From Bacteroidales bacterium (GTDB taxonomy: Bacteria; Bacteroidota; Bacteroidia; Bacteroidales; F082), in assembly GCA_016291135.1 (NCBI GenBank), contig JAEFAE010000017.1, forward strand, positions 1 through 49,857: DNA of 49,857 nucleotides. The letters are read 5' to 3'. The position numbers were made by a program, and so were the translations under genes. The notes below the pieces were generated by a model that worked only from the letters and a program-made list of their open reading frames with translations, was not told the origin of the DNA and searched no databases. Below, one piece after another: positions 33,633 to 42,268 of the stretch (position 1 is its first letter; each line of letters begins with the position of its first letter).

Positions 33633-34361
33633 TTATTCCATGTTGGTGTACACGGCTTGGATGTCTTCGTCTTCGTCGAGTTTGTCGAGGAATTTCTCGA
33701 TTTCGACCATCTGTTCGTCGGTGAAGCTCACCGTCGAGTTGGGGAAACGCTGCAGGGTGGCTTTGACGATGTTGATCTTGCGCTCTTCCAAGGCGTCGTG
33801 CATGGTGCCGTAATCGGTCCAGGCGGTGTAGACGGTAGTCGTGGTGGTGCCTTCTTCCTCGTCGGTCTCGGTGACGATCTCGTCCAGACCGTAGTCGATG
33901 AGTTCAAGCTCCAGCTCGTCCTTGTCCATGCCGGCGGGCATCTCAATCTCAAAGACGGCCTTGCGGGTGAACATGAACTCCAGCGAGCCCATGGGCAGGA
34001 ACGATCCGCCGCATTTGTTGAAATACGACTTCACGTTGGCCACGGTACGGGTGGTGTTGTCGGTGGCGCAATCCACCATGCACTGGATGCCGTAGGGGCC
34101 TTTGCCCTCGTAGGTGATCTCCACGAGGTTGGCGGCGTCCTTGTCGGTGGCGCGCTTGATGGCGGCATCGATGTTGTCCTTGGGCATGTTCTCTGCCTTG
34201 GCATTCAGGATGGCCTGGCGCAGTTTGGGGTTCATGTCCGGATCAGGACCGCCTTCCTTGGCAGCGATGGTGATTAGTTTTCCGAGTTTCGGGAACACTC
34301 TTGACATGTGTCCCCATCTTTTCATCTTGGCCGCTTTGCGGTACTCAAATGCTCTTCCCAT
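33633..34361 (-). CDS. YebC/PmpR-family protein (TACO1-like)
   Basis: A 242-residue protein with the full family pattern: AAKMKRWGHMSRVFPKLGKLITIAAKEGGPDPDMNP near the N-terminus (given in part), then NMPKDNIDAAIKRAT, YEGKGPYGIQCMVDCATDN and VKSYFNKCGGSF. Family members were described as transcriptional regulators and more recently as translation factors easing ribosome stalling. The protein is acidic at its C-terminus (DKLDEDEDIQAVY). It is monocistronic with its own promoter and terminator. Confidence 0.93.
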   Translation of the reverse strand: MGRAFEYRKAAKMKRWGHMSRVFPKLGKLITIAAKEGGPDPDMNPKLRQAILNAKAENMPKDNIDAAIKRATDKDAANLVEITYEGKGPYGIQCMVDCATDNTTRTVANVKSYFNKCGGSFLPMGSLEFMFTRKAVFEIEMPAGMDKDELELELIDYGLDEIVTETDEEEGTTTTTVYTAWTDYGTMHDALEERKINIVKATLQRFPNSTVSFTDEQMVEIEKFLDKLDEDEDIQAVYTNME

Positions 34362-34407
34362 ATAATGATATTTTCGTGATTATTATCTTGTTTCAAGAAT
34401 GAACTTG

Positions 34408-34440
34408 CAAAGGTAATAAAATTCTTTTTACTTTCGCAAA
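34408..34440 (-). promoter_or_regulatory. Promoter of the YebC-type gene
   Basis: TACCTTTG at 34415-34408 on the minus strand, with TTTG at 34440-34437 upstream (spacer 21 nt). The predicted leader is about 40 nt. Confidence 0.65.
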
Positions 34441-34453
34441 GAAAAATGTAATC

Positions 34454-34804
34454 ATGAAGATCCTGGTCCTTAGCGAACATGACGATGGGTGCGGTCCGAT
34501 GGCGGCGGCGTTCCTTCGCGACTTCTCGACGAAGCTGGAGGTGGTGTCTGCCGGAAGACATCCGGGGAACGCTTGTCCGGCCTTGGTGGTAAGGGCAATG
34601 CGGGAATGCCTGATCGATTTGGAAGGGTATGTGCCCAAGGCGTTGTCGACGGTGGAGGTGGAGGATTTCGATGCGGTCTATGAATGTCCTGACCTGCCGT
34701 GTCCCCCGACGTTGGAGGCTTGTCGCCAATGGCGCGATTTCATCAAAAACGACGCTTTCCTGTTCTTCCGTTCCAGGGGTTTGACAACCCCTGGTCACCG
34801 ATAG
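34454..34804 (+). CDS. LMW protein-tyrosine-phosphatase/arsenate-reductase-like protein lacking the P-loop
   Basis: A 116-residue protein with the LMW-PTP frame: KILVLSEHDDGCGPMAAAFLR, LEVVSAGRHPGNACPALVVRAM, VPKALSTVEVEDFDAVYECPD and EACRQWRDFI. The catalytic C-x5-R loop is missing: the Cys is displaced (DDGC) and no Arg follows. The protein is shorter than the usual 135-150 residues. Its last nine residues and stop codon are supplied by the two-hairpin repeat at 34773-34820. It is either a non-catalytic relative or a gene in decay. An imperfect -7 box (TACTTTCG) lies at 34429-34436. Confidence 0.6.
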   Translation: MKILVLSEHDDGCGPMAAAFLRDFSTKLEVVSAGRHPGNACPALVVRAMRECLIDLEGYVPKALSTVEVEDFDAVYECPDLPCPPTLEACRQWRDFIKNDAFLFFRSRGLTTPGHR

Positions 34805-34820
34805 GGCACCCCTCGGGGTG
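34773..34820 (-). repeat. Two-hairpin palindromic repeat, inverted copy
   Basis: Read on the minus strand, the CACCCC/GGGGTG hairpin (34820-34807) comes first, then the CCCTATCGGTGA linker, then CCAGGGGTT/AACCCCTGG (34794-34773). This matches the plus-strand copies at 14.1-14.4 and 16.75 kb. It lies downstream of rpsP in the rpsP direction, and inside the 3' end of the LMW-PTP-like frame on the other strand. Confidence 0.88.
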
Positions 34821-34854
34821 CAGGTCATCCGGCCTTTCGCCTGCCGTATGCATT

Positions 34855-34887
34855 GAAACAAAAAAAGCCGCTCCATAGAGCGGCTTT
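34855..34887 (-). terminator. Rho-independent terminator of rpsP
   Basis: AAAGCCGCTC (34864-34873) pairs with GAGCGGCTTT (34878-34887), loop CATA. On the minus strand the stem is followed by a T-rich run (34866-34855). It lies 25 nt beyond the rpsP stop. Confidence 0.82.
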
Positions 34888-34911
34888 ATTCGTTGTCGAA
34901 GAAGACAGGGA

Positions 34912-35478
34912 TTAGGCTTCGGCGTTCTCGGCAGGAGCTTCCTCTGCGGCGGGAGCCTCTTCAGCAGGCGTCTCAGCAGCCTGGGCGGCAGCTTCCTCAG
35001 CCTTCTTGGCTTCCAGCTCGGCGAGTCTCTTCTTAGCAAGTTCCTCAGCGCGGGCTTCATTGACTTTCTTCTCGGCTTCCAGACGGACCTTCTTCTCGCC
35101 TCTGGCTTTCTCTTCCTTGGCTTTCAGGACGTCGGCCATCTTGGCTTCCTTTTCCTTCATCCAATTCTGGAACTTGACTTCGGCTTGCTCTTCGGTCATG
35201 GCGCCCTTCTTGACACCCTGGAGGAGGTGATACTTCAGCATCACGCCCTTCTGGGAGAGCAGGGAACGCACGGTGTCGGTCGGGACAGCGCCCACCGTGT
35301 ACCAATACAGGGCACGGTCGAACTTCAGGTTGATCTGAGCAGGTTCGGTCAGGGGGTTGTAGGTACCGATTTTTTCAATGAATCTACCGTCACGCGGTGA
35401 ACGGCCATCAGCAATTACAATGTGATAGAAAGGCTGACCCTTCTTACCATGTCTTTGCAATCTGATTTTTGCTGGCAT
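34912..35478 (-). CDS. rpsP: 30S ribosomal protein S16 with extended C-terminal tail
   Basis: A 188-residue S16. Residues 1-80 are the ribosomal core ([60 protein letters not shown]). The rest is a helical Lys/Glu/Ala-rich tail ending in repeated AEEAPA-type units. Long S16 tails are usual in Bacteroidota, so the length is not anomalous. It is a single-gene unit with a strong promoter and terminator, unlike the rpsP-rimM-trmD operon of many bacteria. Confidence 0.96.
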   Translation of the reverse strand: MPAKIRLQRHGKKGQPFYHIVIADGRSPRDGRFIEKIGTYNPLTEPAQINLKFDRALYWYTVGAVPTDTVRSLLSQKGVMLKYHLLQGVKKGAMTEEQAEVKFQNWMKEKEAKMADVLKAKEEKARGEKKVRLEAEKKVNEARAEELAKKRLAELEAKKAEEAAAQAAETPAEEAPAAEEAPAENAEA

Positions 35479-35539
35479 AATTTGATGTTTTAAGTTGATT
35501 ATGAATGAATTAACTAAAACCTACCCGAGGTTTCGGCGG

Positions 35540-35569
35540 CAAAAGTACAACTTTTTATTGGATTGACAA
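35540..35569 (-). promoter_or_regulatory. Promoter of rpsP
   Basis: On the minus strand TTG at 35569-35567, a 19-nt spacer and TACTTTTG at 35547-35540. The leader to ATG 35478 is about 55 nt. Confidence 0.78.
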
Positions 35570-35626
35570 TCAAAGGGGAAGGATTTTTTTTTTCGATACG
35601 GGGGCGCCACATCGCCCGACAATCCC

Positions 35627-35634
35627 TATTTTTG
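35627..35634 (+). promoter_or_regulatory. Promoter -7 box of the cation efflux gene
   Basis: TATTTTTG, 26 nt before GTG 35661 and 53 nt before ATG 35688. No clear TTG at -33. Confidence 0.6.
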
Positions 35635-35660
35635 CGGCAGCTTTTCTCCGTCATGGCCTC

Positions 35661-36572
35661 GTGACGGACAATAAAAGGATCCTCGTCATGGATAGGGAAA
35701 AAGAAGTATACAGGGTAACCCTTTGGGGGAGTGTGGTCAACTTGGTGCTGGTGGTGTTCAAGTTCCTGGCAGGTGTCTTCGGCCATAGTACGGCCATGAT
35801 TGCCGACGCGGTGCATTCCGTCTCCGATTTCATCACCGATATCATTGTCCTGGCCTTTGTGCGCATCAGCCATCGTCCCAAGGACAAGTCGCACGACTAC
35901 GGTCATGGCAAGTTCGAGACCTTGGCGACGACCCTGGTGGGGGCGGCGCTTTTTGCCGTGGCCGTGGGCATCCTGATCGAAGGGGTCAAGAAGATTGTCT
36001 TTTGGCTCCAAGGCGGCACCTTGCCTCAGCCCGGATGGCTGGCCTTGGCGGCTGCGGTGGTCTCCATCGTGCTGAAGGAATTGACCTTCCAGTTTACCAA
36101 GCGCAAGGCGGAGCAACTGGACTCGCAGGCGATGAAAGCCAATGCCTGGCACCACCGTAGCGACGCCTTGTCGTCTGTCGGAACCATGTTCGGCATCGGA
36201 GGAGCCTTGCTGTTGGGCCAGCGTTGGGCGGTGCTCGATCCCATCGCCTCGGTCGTCGTGGGTGGTCTGATCGTCAAAGTGGCGGTCGATCTGCTCCGAA
36301 ACGGCATGGGTGAGTTGATGGAACAGTCGCTTCCTGAGTCGGTGGAGAACGAGATCCTGGACATCGTCAAGAGCGTCCCCGGCGTGGATGAGCCACACGA
36401 TCTCTGCACCCGGCGCATCGGCAACCACTATGCCATGGAGATGCATATCCTGGTGGATGGGAGCATGCCGCTGACCGAAGCCCACGAAAAGGCTACCGAG
36501 ATCGAACGTCTGCTGAAGGAGCGCTATGGCGAAGAGACCCATATCTCCATCCATGTGGAGCCCAAGGAATAG
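35661..36572 (+). CDS. Cation diffusion facilitator (CDF) metal efflux transporter
   Basis: A 303-residue inner-membrane protein with six predicted helices. The metal-site motifs are HSVSDFITD in helix 2 and HHRSDALSS in helix 5, and HDYGHGKFETLATT is the CDF signature after helix 2. A cytoplasmic C-terminal domain (about 210-303) ends in HISIHVEP. It exports a divalent metal, probably Zn, Fe or Mn, in exchange for protons; the metal is not fixed by sequence. The start is GTG 35661, or ATG 35688 nine codons later; both follow the promoter. Confidence 0.9.
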   Translation: MTDNKRILVMDREKEVYRVTLWGSVVNLVLVVFKFLAGVFGHSTAMIADAVHSVSDFITDIIVLAFVRISHRPKDKSHDYGHGKFETLATTLVGAALFAVAVGILIEGVKKIVFWLQGGTLPQPGWLALAAAVVSIVLKELTFQFTKRKAEQLDSQAMKANAWHHRSDALSSVGTMFGIGGALLLGQRWAVLDPIASVVVGGLIVKVAVDLLRNGMGELMEQSLPESVENEILDIVKSVPGVDEPHDLCTRRIGNHYAMEMHILVDGSMPLTEAHEKATEIERLLKERYGEETHISIHVEPKE

Positions 36573-36614
36573 CAACGGGGCGCTATCGCAAGAACGGACT
36601 TGGCGACGCTGTCG

Positions 36615-39371
36615 TTATTGCTGTGCGCTGTCCGGTTCTCCAGTGATGATATGAATGTCGTGTTGCGGGAATGGGATGGCGATGCCGTTCTCATTCAACG
36701 CATTGTAAATCACCTCCTTGGCCTTGTCGATATAGGGGATGTGTTCGGATGCCAGCACATACTGTTTCACCGCGATGTTGACCGCGCTGTCGCCGAACTC
36801 GCCCAGCCGTACATAGACGCCGTATCTCGGATCCACGATGTCGCGGCCGACTTCATCCTTGGTGCACATCACCTGCATGGCGTTCTCAATCACCTCGCGA
36901 ACCTTTTGTACATCCGTCCCATACGCTACGCCGACGACGATCTTGAGGAATTCGTATGCGTTGCCTTTGGTCAGGTTGGTGAAGTTCTTGGCGAAGAGCG
37001 TGGCGTTGAGGAACGACACCGATGTGTTGTTGATGGTCTGTACCTGGGTGGTCTGGTAGTTGATGTTGGTCACCTTGCCCCGGATGCCGTCGCATTCGAT
37101 CCAGTCACCCACCTTGAGGCGTCCCGACATGAGTTGGATGCCATAGATGAAATTGTTGATGATGTCCTTGAGGGCCAAACCGACACCGGCAGAGAAGCCT
37201 CCGGCCACGATGCTCAACGACCCGGTGGGGATGTGCAGCGTCAGGAAGATGACCAGGATATAGATGAACCACACCATGAAGTTGATGATGCTGTTGCCCA
37301 GGGAGAGGTTGACTTCGTCCTTGTGGATGGTCTCACGCTTGGACTTCTTCAGGAAACGGGCATAACGGCTCTGCTGCCAGATGGAGTGGATGGCACGGTT
37401 GGCATAACGGAAGACGAAGAAGAGGTCGATGAGCAAGACGATGGAATAGAAGGAAACCCTGAAGGTGCTGTTGCCATCGTGGTCCGTGAGCTGGACAAAG
37501 GGCTTGAAAAAGATACTCTCATACAAATCCTGGAAGTCGAACACGTCCATGGCCAGATGGATGCAGAAGGGGACGGAGGTCAGCATGAGAATGGGCAGCA
37601 CGACTTCCTTGACAAGGTCGTAGAACCAGGTGACCGTGAAGAGGTACGACTTTTTGTTCTGACCGCTCACCGTGGTGATCTGCTCCAGATGGTCGGTGAT
37701 CCTGGCGTTCATCCTTCGTTCTTTGTAATCGACGATCAGGTGGACGATGGTGATCATGGTGAGGATGGCGGCCAACTGGAAGAACCACCAGACCAGGATC
37801 AGCAAGGCGGCGAAGATGTAACCCGCAATGGACACGATCATCGCCACGCCGGTCACTGCCAGTGAGATCCATGCGAAGATACGGTCGCTGCGGTCCGCTT
37901 TCTTGCCACGCCAGAGACAGATGATCAGTTGCCAGACGAAGAAGAAGATCAGCAACGGAGGGAAGACGATGTTCATCAACGAGTTAGGCATGAAGAGCAG
38001 TCGGCACCCGATGACGGCGATGGCGGTAAAGATGGTGGGCACATATAGCTTGACCCCGTTTTTGAGTTGGTCGGGTTTCAGTCGGATGAGCAGGGCGGCG
38101 ATGATGGCGGCCAGCAGCCATACGAAGGTGTTGGAAAGGCTGAATGCCTTGGCATTGACCATGTTGATGTTTTGCGTACCCATGTTGAGCAGCATGAAGA
38201 ACAGGATGCCCAAGAGCATGGAGACAAAACGGCGTTGTTCCTTGGCGACGGTTTTCTGGACCGGTTTGACCCACTTGTAGACAGGCAACAGCAACAAGTG
38301 CGCAATCAGCCAGCAGAGGAGGAACTCAATGACCATGAAGATCAGAATAAAGAACTGAAGCGAGTATTGGTATTTGCCAGCCGTGCCGAGGTCTTCCAGC
38401 TCATCCGTTGCTTCGTTGGGGGCGAGGGTGTCTGCGACCGGCAAGGTCAGGGTCAGGCTGTCGTTGAGGATGGTGCCCTTCACCAAAGAGTCGATGGTGG
38501 GTGCCACTTCGGCTTTGCCGAATAACGAGGCGAGTTCGTCGAAGGCGTACTTCTCGCGTGTGTCTTCCATGGCCCGTTTTGCATACCGTCGATAGTTGGC
38601 AAGGATGGTGGGCCAGGGGGTCTGTCCTTCGACGAAGATGCGGTGTTGGAGCAGTTTGTAGTAGTTGCTTGCGTATTCGTAGGACTCATTCAGCCTCAAA
38701 TAGGTGTTGCTGTAATGGATGCTGTCGGCGACGAGGATGGCTTTGCTTTCGAAATACATCTGCAGCAGCTCTTTGGCAAAGAAGATGCAGGAGTCGCGGT
38801 CCTGTTCCCCTTGTGCATCAAGGACAAACGGGGTGGCGATGGTGTCGGAAAGTGCGGCGGCCTCGACAGCCCTTTCCAGTTGGGAGGTGCTGAGCAGGTG
38901 CAGCTCCTCGAGCGAATCGTTGTGGTAGAGCAGGCTGTCGGCGATTCCATAGATGTCGTCCAGTTCGGGAGGAAGCCGCCGCAACGACTCCAGCAACCGG
39001 GCATAGCGGTCGATCTCGATGTCGAGGTTGCCGACTATGCGGTCGTAGGGCATCCGGCCTTTTTCGAATGCGTTGTATTCTTTGGTCACCTTCTCCAGGG
39101 CATAGCAGAGGTCGAACGTGTATTCCTGCTTTTGGGAATACAGCAACAAGGACAGCTCGTTGCATTGTTTCATGATATCCACCATTTTCTGGTGTTGGTT
39201 GTCGTAGTTCTCGGTCAGCCTTTCCCGGGTTCTCGACATCTTTTGATAGTCGCGTTGCAGGTTGTGCCGAAGGTCTTTGAGTGTGTTGCCGAGATGCTCT
39301 TCATTCATGGCCATGAACAAGGGCAGTGCAAGGAGTAAGGCGAGGAGTATGGAAAAGCGTTTTTTGTACAT
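36615..39371 (-). CDS. Large MscS-family mechanosensitive channel (MscK/MscM-like)
   Basis: A 918-residue protein. A signal peptide (YKKRFSILLALLLALPLFMAM) is followed by a long periplasmic coiled-coil region (about 25-325), then roughly ten membrane helices (about 330-690). The C-terminal MscS module has pore helix GGFSAGVGLALKDIINNFIYGIQL, GDWIECDGIRGKVTNINYQTTQV and VSFLNATLFAKNFTN. It should open under membrane tension to release solutes during osmotic downshock. The start at ATG 39371 is used because it begins the signal peptide and follows the promoter; an upstream ATG at 39449 precedes the promoter. Confidence 0.9.
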   Translation of the reverse strand: MYKKRFSILLALLLALPLFMAMNEEHLGNTLKDLRHNLQRDYQKMSRTRERLTENYDNQHQKMVDIMKQCNELSLLLYSQKQEYTFDLCYALEKVTKEYNAFEKGRMPYDRIVGNLDIEIDRYARLLESLRRLPPELDDIYGIADSLLYHNDSLEELHLLSTSQLERAVEAAALSDTIATPFVLDAQGEQDRDSCIFFAKELLQMYFESKAILVADSIHYSNTYLRLNESYEYASNYYKLLQHRIFVEGQTPWPTILANYRRYAKRAMEDTREKYAFDELASLFGKAEVAPTIDSLVKGTILNDSLTLTLPVADTLAPNEATDELEDLGTAGKYQYSLQFFILIFMVIEFLLCWLIAHLLLLPVYKWVKPVQKTVAKEQRRFVSMLLGILFFMLLNMGTQNINMVNAKAFSLSNTFVWLLAAIIAALLIRLKPDQLKNGVKLYVPTIFTAIAVIGCRLLFMPNSLMNIVFPPLLIFFFVWQLIICLWRGKKADRSDRIFAWISLAVTGVAMIVSIAGYIFAALLILVWWFFQLAAILTMITIVHLIVDYKERRMNARITDHLEQITTVSGQNKKSYLFTVTWFYDLVKEVVLPILMLTSVPFCIHLAMDVFDFQDLYESIFFKPFVQLTDHDGNSTFRVSFYSIVLLIDLFFVFRYANRAIHSIWQQSRYARFLKKSKRETIHKDEVNLSLGNSIINFMVWFIYILVIFLTLHIPTGSLSIVAGGFSAGVGLALKDIINNFIYGIQLMSGRLKVGDWIECDGIRGKVTNINYQTTQVQTINNTSVSFLNATLFAKNFTNLTKGNAYEFLKIVVGVAYGTDVQKVREVIENAMQVMCTKDEVGRDIVDPRYGVYVRLGEFGDSAVNIAVKQYVLASEHIPYIDKAKEVIYNALNENGIAIPFPQHDIHIITGEPDSAQQ

Positions 39372-39390
39372 AATCGTAAAATTGATAGGG

Positions 39391-39398
39391 CAAATATA
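39391..39398 (-). promoter_or_regulatory. Promoter -7 box of the MscS gene
   Basis: TATATTTG on the minus strand, 19 nt before ATG 39371. It lies 9 nt from the plus-strand -7 box at 39408, so this is another pair of overlapping divergent promoters. Confidence 0.65.
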
Positions 39399-39407
39399 GA
39401 AATAAAC

Positions 39408-39415
39408 TATTTTTG
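39408..39415 (+). promoter_or_regulatory. Promoter -7 box of the EamA gene (39426-40337)
   Basis: TATTTTTG ends 10 nt before ATG 39426, leaving a leader of only a few bases. A TTG at 39382-39384 is 23 nt upstream. Confidence 0.6.
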
Positions 39416-39425
39416 CAGTCCAATT

Positions 39426-40337
39426 ATGGAAAAGAAAAAAGGACTGCATTGGGGCTATTTGGCTGGTATCGTTTCCGGCATCACCTACGGGATGAACCCC
39501 CTCTTTGGCGTGCCGGTCATCAACAAAGGCCTGGACGTCAACTCACTCTTGTTTTATCGTTACGGCGTGGCCACCCTGTTGATGCTTGCTTTCATGCTGG
39601 TGGCCAAGAAACAGATCCGTATCAGCTGGAAACAATTCGGGCTGATGACGATTCTCGGCATCCTGTTTACCGGCTGTAGCATCACCTTGTTTGAGGCCTA
39701 TAAATACATCCCCTCGGGCATCGCCACGAGCATCCTTTACGTATATCCCATCATGGTGGCCTTGATCATGATGTTTTTCAAGCAGTTCCCCACCTGGCAG
39801 ACCTGGGTGTCCATCTTTGCGGGTGTGGCCGGTGCCGTGTTGCTCTCCATGAAAGGAGGGGGCGGTTTCATCGACTGGAAAGGCATTGCGTTGGTGGTGG
39901 CCTCGGGCTTGTGCTATACCATATTTATTGTGATGGTCAACCTCAGCAAACAGGTAAAGGCGATTCCCAACCTCACGCTGACCTTCTACTGCTTCTTCAT
40001 CGGCTCGCTGATGCTGTTTGCCCTCTCGGGTTTCGGCGTCCATCTGAATCCTGTGCCTGATGCCGTGAGTTGGCTCAATGTGTTGGGCTTGGCTGTGTTG
40101 CCCACGGCGGTTGCCACCATCACCTTGGCCGCTTCCAGCAAGGCGGTGGGCGCCACCAAGACCTCGGTCCTTGGCATCTTGGAGCCCCTGACGGCCATCG
40201 TCATCGGCACGCTGGTCTTCAAGGAGGCTTTCACGCTCAACGTCGCCTTTGGTGTCGTCCTGATCTTGTTTGCCATCTTGTTTATGATCCTGACCGAGAA
40301 AAAACCGTCTTCCAACCCTAAACCCTCCGAACCATGA
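39426..40337 (+). CDS. EamA/DMT-family transporter
   Basis: A 303-residue inner-membrane protein with ten helices in two EamA repeats. Helix 1 is LAGIVSGITYGMNPLFGVPV, and the second repeat begins near IDWKGIALVVASGLCYTIFIV. The closing segment (GATKTSVLGILEPLTAIVIGTLVFKE) is a hallmark of the family. The substrate is unknown. ATG 39426 is required because helix 1 starts within ten residues. It overlaps the TIGR04076 gene by 4 nt (ATGA). Confidence 0.87.
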   Translation: MEKKKGLHWGYLAGIVSGITYGMNPLFGVPVINKGLDVNSLLFYRYGVATLLMLAFMLVAKKQIRISWKQFGLMTILGILFTGCSITLFEAYKYIPSGIATSILYVYPIMVALIMMFFKQFPTWQTWVSIFAGVAGAVLLSMKGGGGFIDWKGIALVVASGLCYTIFIVMVNLSKQVKAIPNLTLTFYCFFIGSLMLFALSGFGVHLNPVPDAVSWLNVLGLAVLPTAVATITLAASSKAVGATKTSVLGILEPLTAIVIGTLVFKEAFTLNVAFGVVLILFAILFMILTEKKPSSNPKPSEP

Positions 40338-40636
40338 ACAAAGTCCGCATCACTGCCATCCGCCAGACGATCTATCCCGACTTGATGGCGCGCTATGAAA
40401 ACCCCATTGAGCACACCTGCGACGTAAGGCAAGGAGATCAATGGATCTCCATTGACGGACAACGTCCTGAAGGTCTGTGCCCTTCGGCATGGGACTCCAT
40501 GCGGCCTTTTGTGGAGGCATTGGCCCGGGGAGAAGGCAATTTCTACGATGGTTGGATGCAAAACCCCATGAGCGCCATGATTAGCTGCAACGACGGGTTC
40601 CGGCCGTTCAGCTTTTACATCGAAGTGGTGGCGTGA
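40334..40636 (+). CDS. TIGR04076 family small protein
   Basis: A 100-residue protein with the TIGR04076 pattern: KVRITAIRQTIYPDLMARY, CDVRQGDQWISIDGQRPEGL, CPSAWDSMRPFVEALARGE, then the second half ending FRPFSFYIEVV. Four cysteines are present, which may bind a metal. The function is unknown. It is translationally coupled to the EamA transporter. Its stop codon abuts the stop codon of the convergent lipoprotein gene with no base between. Confidence 0.78.
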   Translation: MNKVRITAIRQTIYPDLMARYENPIEHTCDVRQGDQWISIDGQRPEGLCPSAWDSMRPFVEALARGEGNFYDGWMQNPMSAMISCNDGFRPFSFYIEVVA

Positions 40637-42268
40637 TTATTCGAAGCTTTTCCCGTTCCAAAGGTAGTGGAGGGTGTAGAAGTCGGGGTTGACATAGATG
40701 CCGTCCTCGTCTCTGGTGGAAGCACCGTCGTTGCGCTCCGAGAACGCATAGTATTCAATGCCGCGGTCGTAGAAACTCAAAGCGTAGTGTTCCGGATTAA
40801 TGGTGTTGTCGTCGTTTAGGGAATAGGCTTCAAAGTCCTCCGGAAGGGGTTTGGGCAAGTTGAGCGTTGTCTCGGTGAATTGTCCGTTTTGGTAGTACCA
40901 GGCCTGGAGCTTCAGGAGTTTATCGCTGTTGACGAACACTTCGTCTTCGCCGTATTGGGCCAAAACCACAAGCGTTTTCCCGCCTGCATCGTAGGTCTGG
41001 AACCGTATGTTCTTCACCTCACCCGTGAAATCGGCATCAAAGCCGTTGTGTTCTTCTGCATGGCAAAAGAAATGGTCAAAATCTCCGAATTCGGGGGCTT
41101 TAAAGTTGTATTGAAGCGCATTGAAAATGGCTTTGGCATCGGCCGAAAGGTTTTCCGATTCATTCACTTCGTTATCCAAAATCACGGTGAGGGGATTGCT
41201 GTACACCCGGATTTGATCGATGGCCGAATGCTCGTCTTTGGCAGTGTATTCGATGAAGATGTCGCGTTTTTTGAAGCGCTTGTCGTGAGCGATTTGTTGG
41301 GTGATGACATAATGGCCGTCTTTCATGCCTTGGCTGACGACGGTGTCTTTCATCCAGTAGCCTTTGTCGTAGTCCAGCACATGTTGGATGGGATAGCCCA
41401 AGGCGATGGGTTTGCTTAAGATCCTACTGACATCGAGTTCTGCATCATAGTTAATATCTTGTGCAACACCGCATAAGGACGATTCCAGGGTGTAGCCTTC
41501 AACGATGCCGTCTTTGGTGTCGAGGAGCGCCAATACATGGCCTTCTTCATCCATTACCTTGCGGTCGCTGGGACATTCGTCGCCAATGGCAATGGTAGTG
41601 TATTTGCCGTGAGCGTAATAACTGAAATCACCGAATGCCAACTGCACGGAATTGGTCAAATAAACGGACTCGGGGTCCTTTTCAAATCCCTTGCCATTCC
41701 AGTTGTATTGGACGGGCCAGTAGCCCGAATTGGCCACATACATGGCGTCGTTGCTGAAATAGAAGATGTTGTCGTAACTTTCGGAATAGTACTCTTGAAA
41801 GCGATGGAACTCTTTGGGGAATAGCTGGTTGATGTCGCAGTCAGTGAGTTTGGTGCCGTCGTAGTGGACGGCAAACAGCTTTCTGCCGCAATCTGACGCT
41901 TCCAAGCCATATCCATGAACGTCTTTGATAACGACGCCCATCCATGAATGGTCAAGCATCTCGAAGCATTTCAGCCGGTAATTTGCGGCCATATAATTGT
42001 CATCTTCGGCGAAACCCCGTGGAATGACATAATCGTAGGTCAGTTCGGTCTTGTTGACGGTGTCGGTAGATTCTTCCTGGGTGTAGTAATCCATGTTGAT
42101 CGCTTCGTCGATGACGGGTTTGACCGCAGGATGCTCCACAAGGAGATTCCAAATCTTGAAGGCGACGTTTTCATGAGGCTCAACGTAGGTGTAAGCCTTT
42201 TGCTGTTCTCCGCAGGCACTCAGCATGAACAGGCAAACGGAGGCAGTGATGAGGAATGCTTTTTTCAT
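40637..42268 (-). CDS. Large lipoprotein of unknown function
   Basis: A 543-residue lipoprotein; the signal peptide ends in MLSAC (Cys19). The mature part is aromatic- and acid-rich and looks beta-stranded, with two short echoes (PVQYNWNGKGFEKD and LHYLWNGKSFE, the last at the very C-terminus). I do not recognise the family. The start ATG 42268 overlaps the stop of the upstream hexosaminidase (ATGA). A further in-frame start at 42334 would add 22 residues ahead of the signal peptide and is rejected. A -7 box inside the hexosaminidase gene (42292-42299) may also drive it separately. Confidence 0.75.
   Translation of the reverse strand: MKKAFLITASVCLFMLSACGEQQKAYTYVEPHENVAFKIWNLLVEHPAVKPVIDEAINMDYYTQEESTDTVNKTELTYDYVIPRGFAEDDNYMAANYRLKCFEMLDHSWMGVVIKDVHGYGLEASDCGRKLFAVHYDGTKLTDCDINQLFPKEFHRFQEYYSESYDNIFYFSNDAMYVANSGYWPVQYNWNGKGFEKDPESVYLTNSVQLAFGDFSYYAHGKYTTIAIGDECPSDRKVMDEEGHVLALLDTKDGIVEGYTLESSLCGVAQDINYDAELDVSRILSKPIALGYPIQHVLDYDKGYWMKDTVVSQGMKDGHYVITQQIAHDKRFKKRDIFIEYTAKDEHSAIDQIRVYSNPLTVILDNEVNESENLSADAKAIFNALQYNFKAPEFGDFDHFFCHAEEHNGFDADFTGEVKNIRFQTYDAGGKTLVVLAQYGEDEVFVNSDKLLKLQAWYYQNGQFTETTLNLPKPLPEDFEAYSLNDDNTINPEHYALSFYDRGIEYYAFSERNDGASTRDEDGIYVNPDFYTLHYLWNGKSFE

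Noticed and set aside
33641..34361. YebC-type gene as part of a ruvC-type repair operon
   Set aside because: It is flanked by its own promoter and terminator; no ruv genes are nearby.
34912..35478. S16 tail as a gene fusion
   Set aside because: Long Lys/Glu/Ala-rich S16 tails are usual in Bacteroidota.
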